From positions 124,001-188,000 of the forward strand of contig NZ_AMRK01000002.1 of the NCBI RefSeq assembly GCF_000299875.1: a DNA stretch of 64,000 bases. Direction: 5' to 3'. Of this stretch, positions 63,412 to 64,000 are shown one piece after another. Made by a program: the position numbers and the translations under genes. Within the stretch, counting starts at the first letter, position 1, and every line of letters starts with the position of its first letter. The notes beneath the pieces are model-generated. The model was not told the DNA's origin. It was given only the letters and a program-made list of their open reading frames with translations, and searched no databases. The stretch comes from Celeribacter baekdonensis B30. Lineage in GTDB: Bacteria > Pseudomonadota > Alphaproteobacteria > Rhodobacterales > Rhodobacteraceae.

Positions 63412-64000
63412 CTAGCCCAACCCGCCCTCGTCTTCGACAAACCGCACCGCCTCGGCCACGCCCAAACCGTTGCGCATCGAGGCCATGATATAAGGCCGCC
63501 CCCCACGCGCGCGTTTGGTGTCTGCCTCCAAAAGTGCCGGATCGACGCCGACATAGGGGGCAAGATCGACCTTGTTCACGACCAATAAATCAGACCGCGT
63601 CACCCCCGGCCCGCGTTTGCGCGGAATGTCCTGTCCAGCGGCGGTGTCGATCACATAGATCGTCAAATCCGCGAGTTCCGGCGAAAAGGTCGCGGCCAGA
63701 TTGTCGCCGCCGCTTTCAATCAAAATCACATCGAGATCCGGAAACGCCGCATTCAAATCCGCTACAGCGGCCAGATTGATCGAGGCATCTTCGCGGATCG
63801 CCGTATGCGGGCAACCGCCGGTTTCCACGCCGCGAATGCGTTCCATCGGCAAGATTTGTTGCCGCATCAACGCCTCCGCATCCTCGCGGGTGTAGATGTC
63901 ATTGGTGATCACCGCGACCGAGTAGGTCTCTGACAAAGCCTTGGCCAAAGCCCCGGTCAATGTGGTTTTGCCCGCGCCCACGGGGCCGCCGATTCCAACG
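63412..64000 (-). CDS. ureG: Urease accessory GTPase UreG (partial, N-terminus beyond the window)
   Basis: About 195 residues are visible; the start lies right of base 64000. It shows the P-loop [36 protein letters not shown] (nickel-binding Cys-Pro-His), [17 protein letters not shown] and the NKVD guanine motif. UreG loads nickel into urease with UreD, UreF and UreE. The urease operon presumably continues to the right. Confidence 0.95.
   Translation of the reverse strand, partial: VGIGGPVGAGKTTLTGALAKALSETYSVAVITNDIYTREDAEALMRQQILPMERIRGVETGGCPHTAIREDASINLAAVADLNAAFPDLDVILIESGGDNLAATFSPELADLTIYVIDTAAGQDIPRKRGPGVTRSDLLVVNKVDLAPYVGVDPALLEADTKRARGGRPYIMASMRNGLGVAEAVRFVEDEGGLG

Overview
The window looks like a chromosomal segment of an alphaproteobacterium of the family Rhodobacteraceae, probably the Roseobacter group. 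The basis is the gene families and their order: a division/cell-wall (dcw) cluster, a DUF1127 gene followed by a CCUCCUCCC-loop small-RNA array, a GapR-type DUF2312 protein, a Hint-domain protein, a TAXI-type TRAP transporter, and proteins resembling known Rhodobacteraceae families throughout. No taxonomic search could be run. Region 1-17.1 kb: after a partial amino-acid permease, the minus strand carries mraZ-rsmH-ftsL-ftsI-murE-murF-mraY-murD and then, beyond an inserted AraC regulator / SDR / L-lactate dehydrogenase block, ftsW-murG-murC. These genes make the peptidoglycan precursor, move it across the membrane and build the septum. Upstream of mraZ is an array of TGGGN-type repeats that could be the MraZ operator. 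Region 17.8-30.9 kb: the iron-sulfur carrier mrp, the DUF1127 gene with eight consecutive C/U-loop hairpins (CcsR or 'cuckoo' type sRNAs), a Hint-domain protein, UvrD-type helicase, a DJ-1/PfpI protein, a ribbon-helix-helix protein, a divergent MarR/DHA2-efflux pair with a palindromic operator, and pyruvate carboxylase. Region 31-43.1 kb: a BenE-type transporter with its XRE-cupin regulator, an SQR-like flavoprotein with a possible FNR box, two tRNA-Gly genes, and a histidine operon (hisB, hisH, hisA, hisF, hisE). The his operon is interrupted by an NIPSNAP/monooxygenase/ArsR cassette and a DUF2147 gene. CoA-binding protein, rlmB and tRNA-Tyr follow. Region 43.4-50.0 kb: one tightly coupled operon encodes a TAXI binding protein, a fused TRAP permease, a DUF1850 protein and a DctB/DctD-like two-component system, with ATGA overlaps at all but the first junction. 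Region 50.2-57.7 kb is the most notable part: a small integrative element of about 7.4 kb inserted at the 3' half of tRNA-Thr(TGT), bounded by 52-bp direct repeats. It encodes a tyrosine integrase, an AlpA-like HTH protein, a rolling-circle-type replication initiator and a retron. The retron has a candidate msr-msd RNA (long perfect 24-bp hairpin, flanking a1/a2 arms), a nucleoside-deoxyribosyltransferase-like effector and a reverse transcriptase with YSDD and VTG motifs. Its order ncRNA-effector-RT matches the Ec86/St85 (type II) anti-phage retrons. Region 57.8-64.0 kb: a fused iron-type ABC permease, a degenerate sulfotransferase-like protein, a membrane-anchored HExxH protein, gapR, a small membrane protein, an unassigned roseobacter-type protein and the C-terminal part of ureG.
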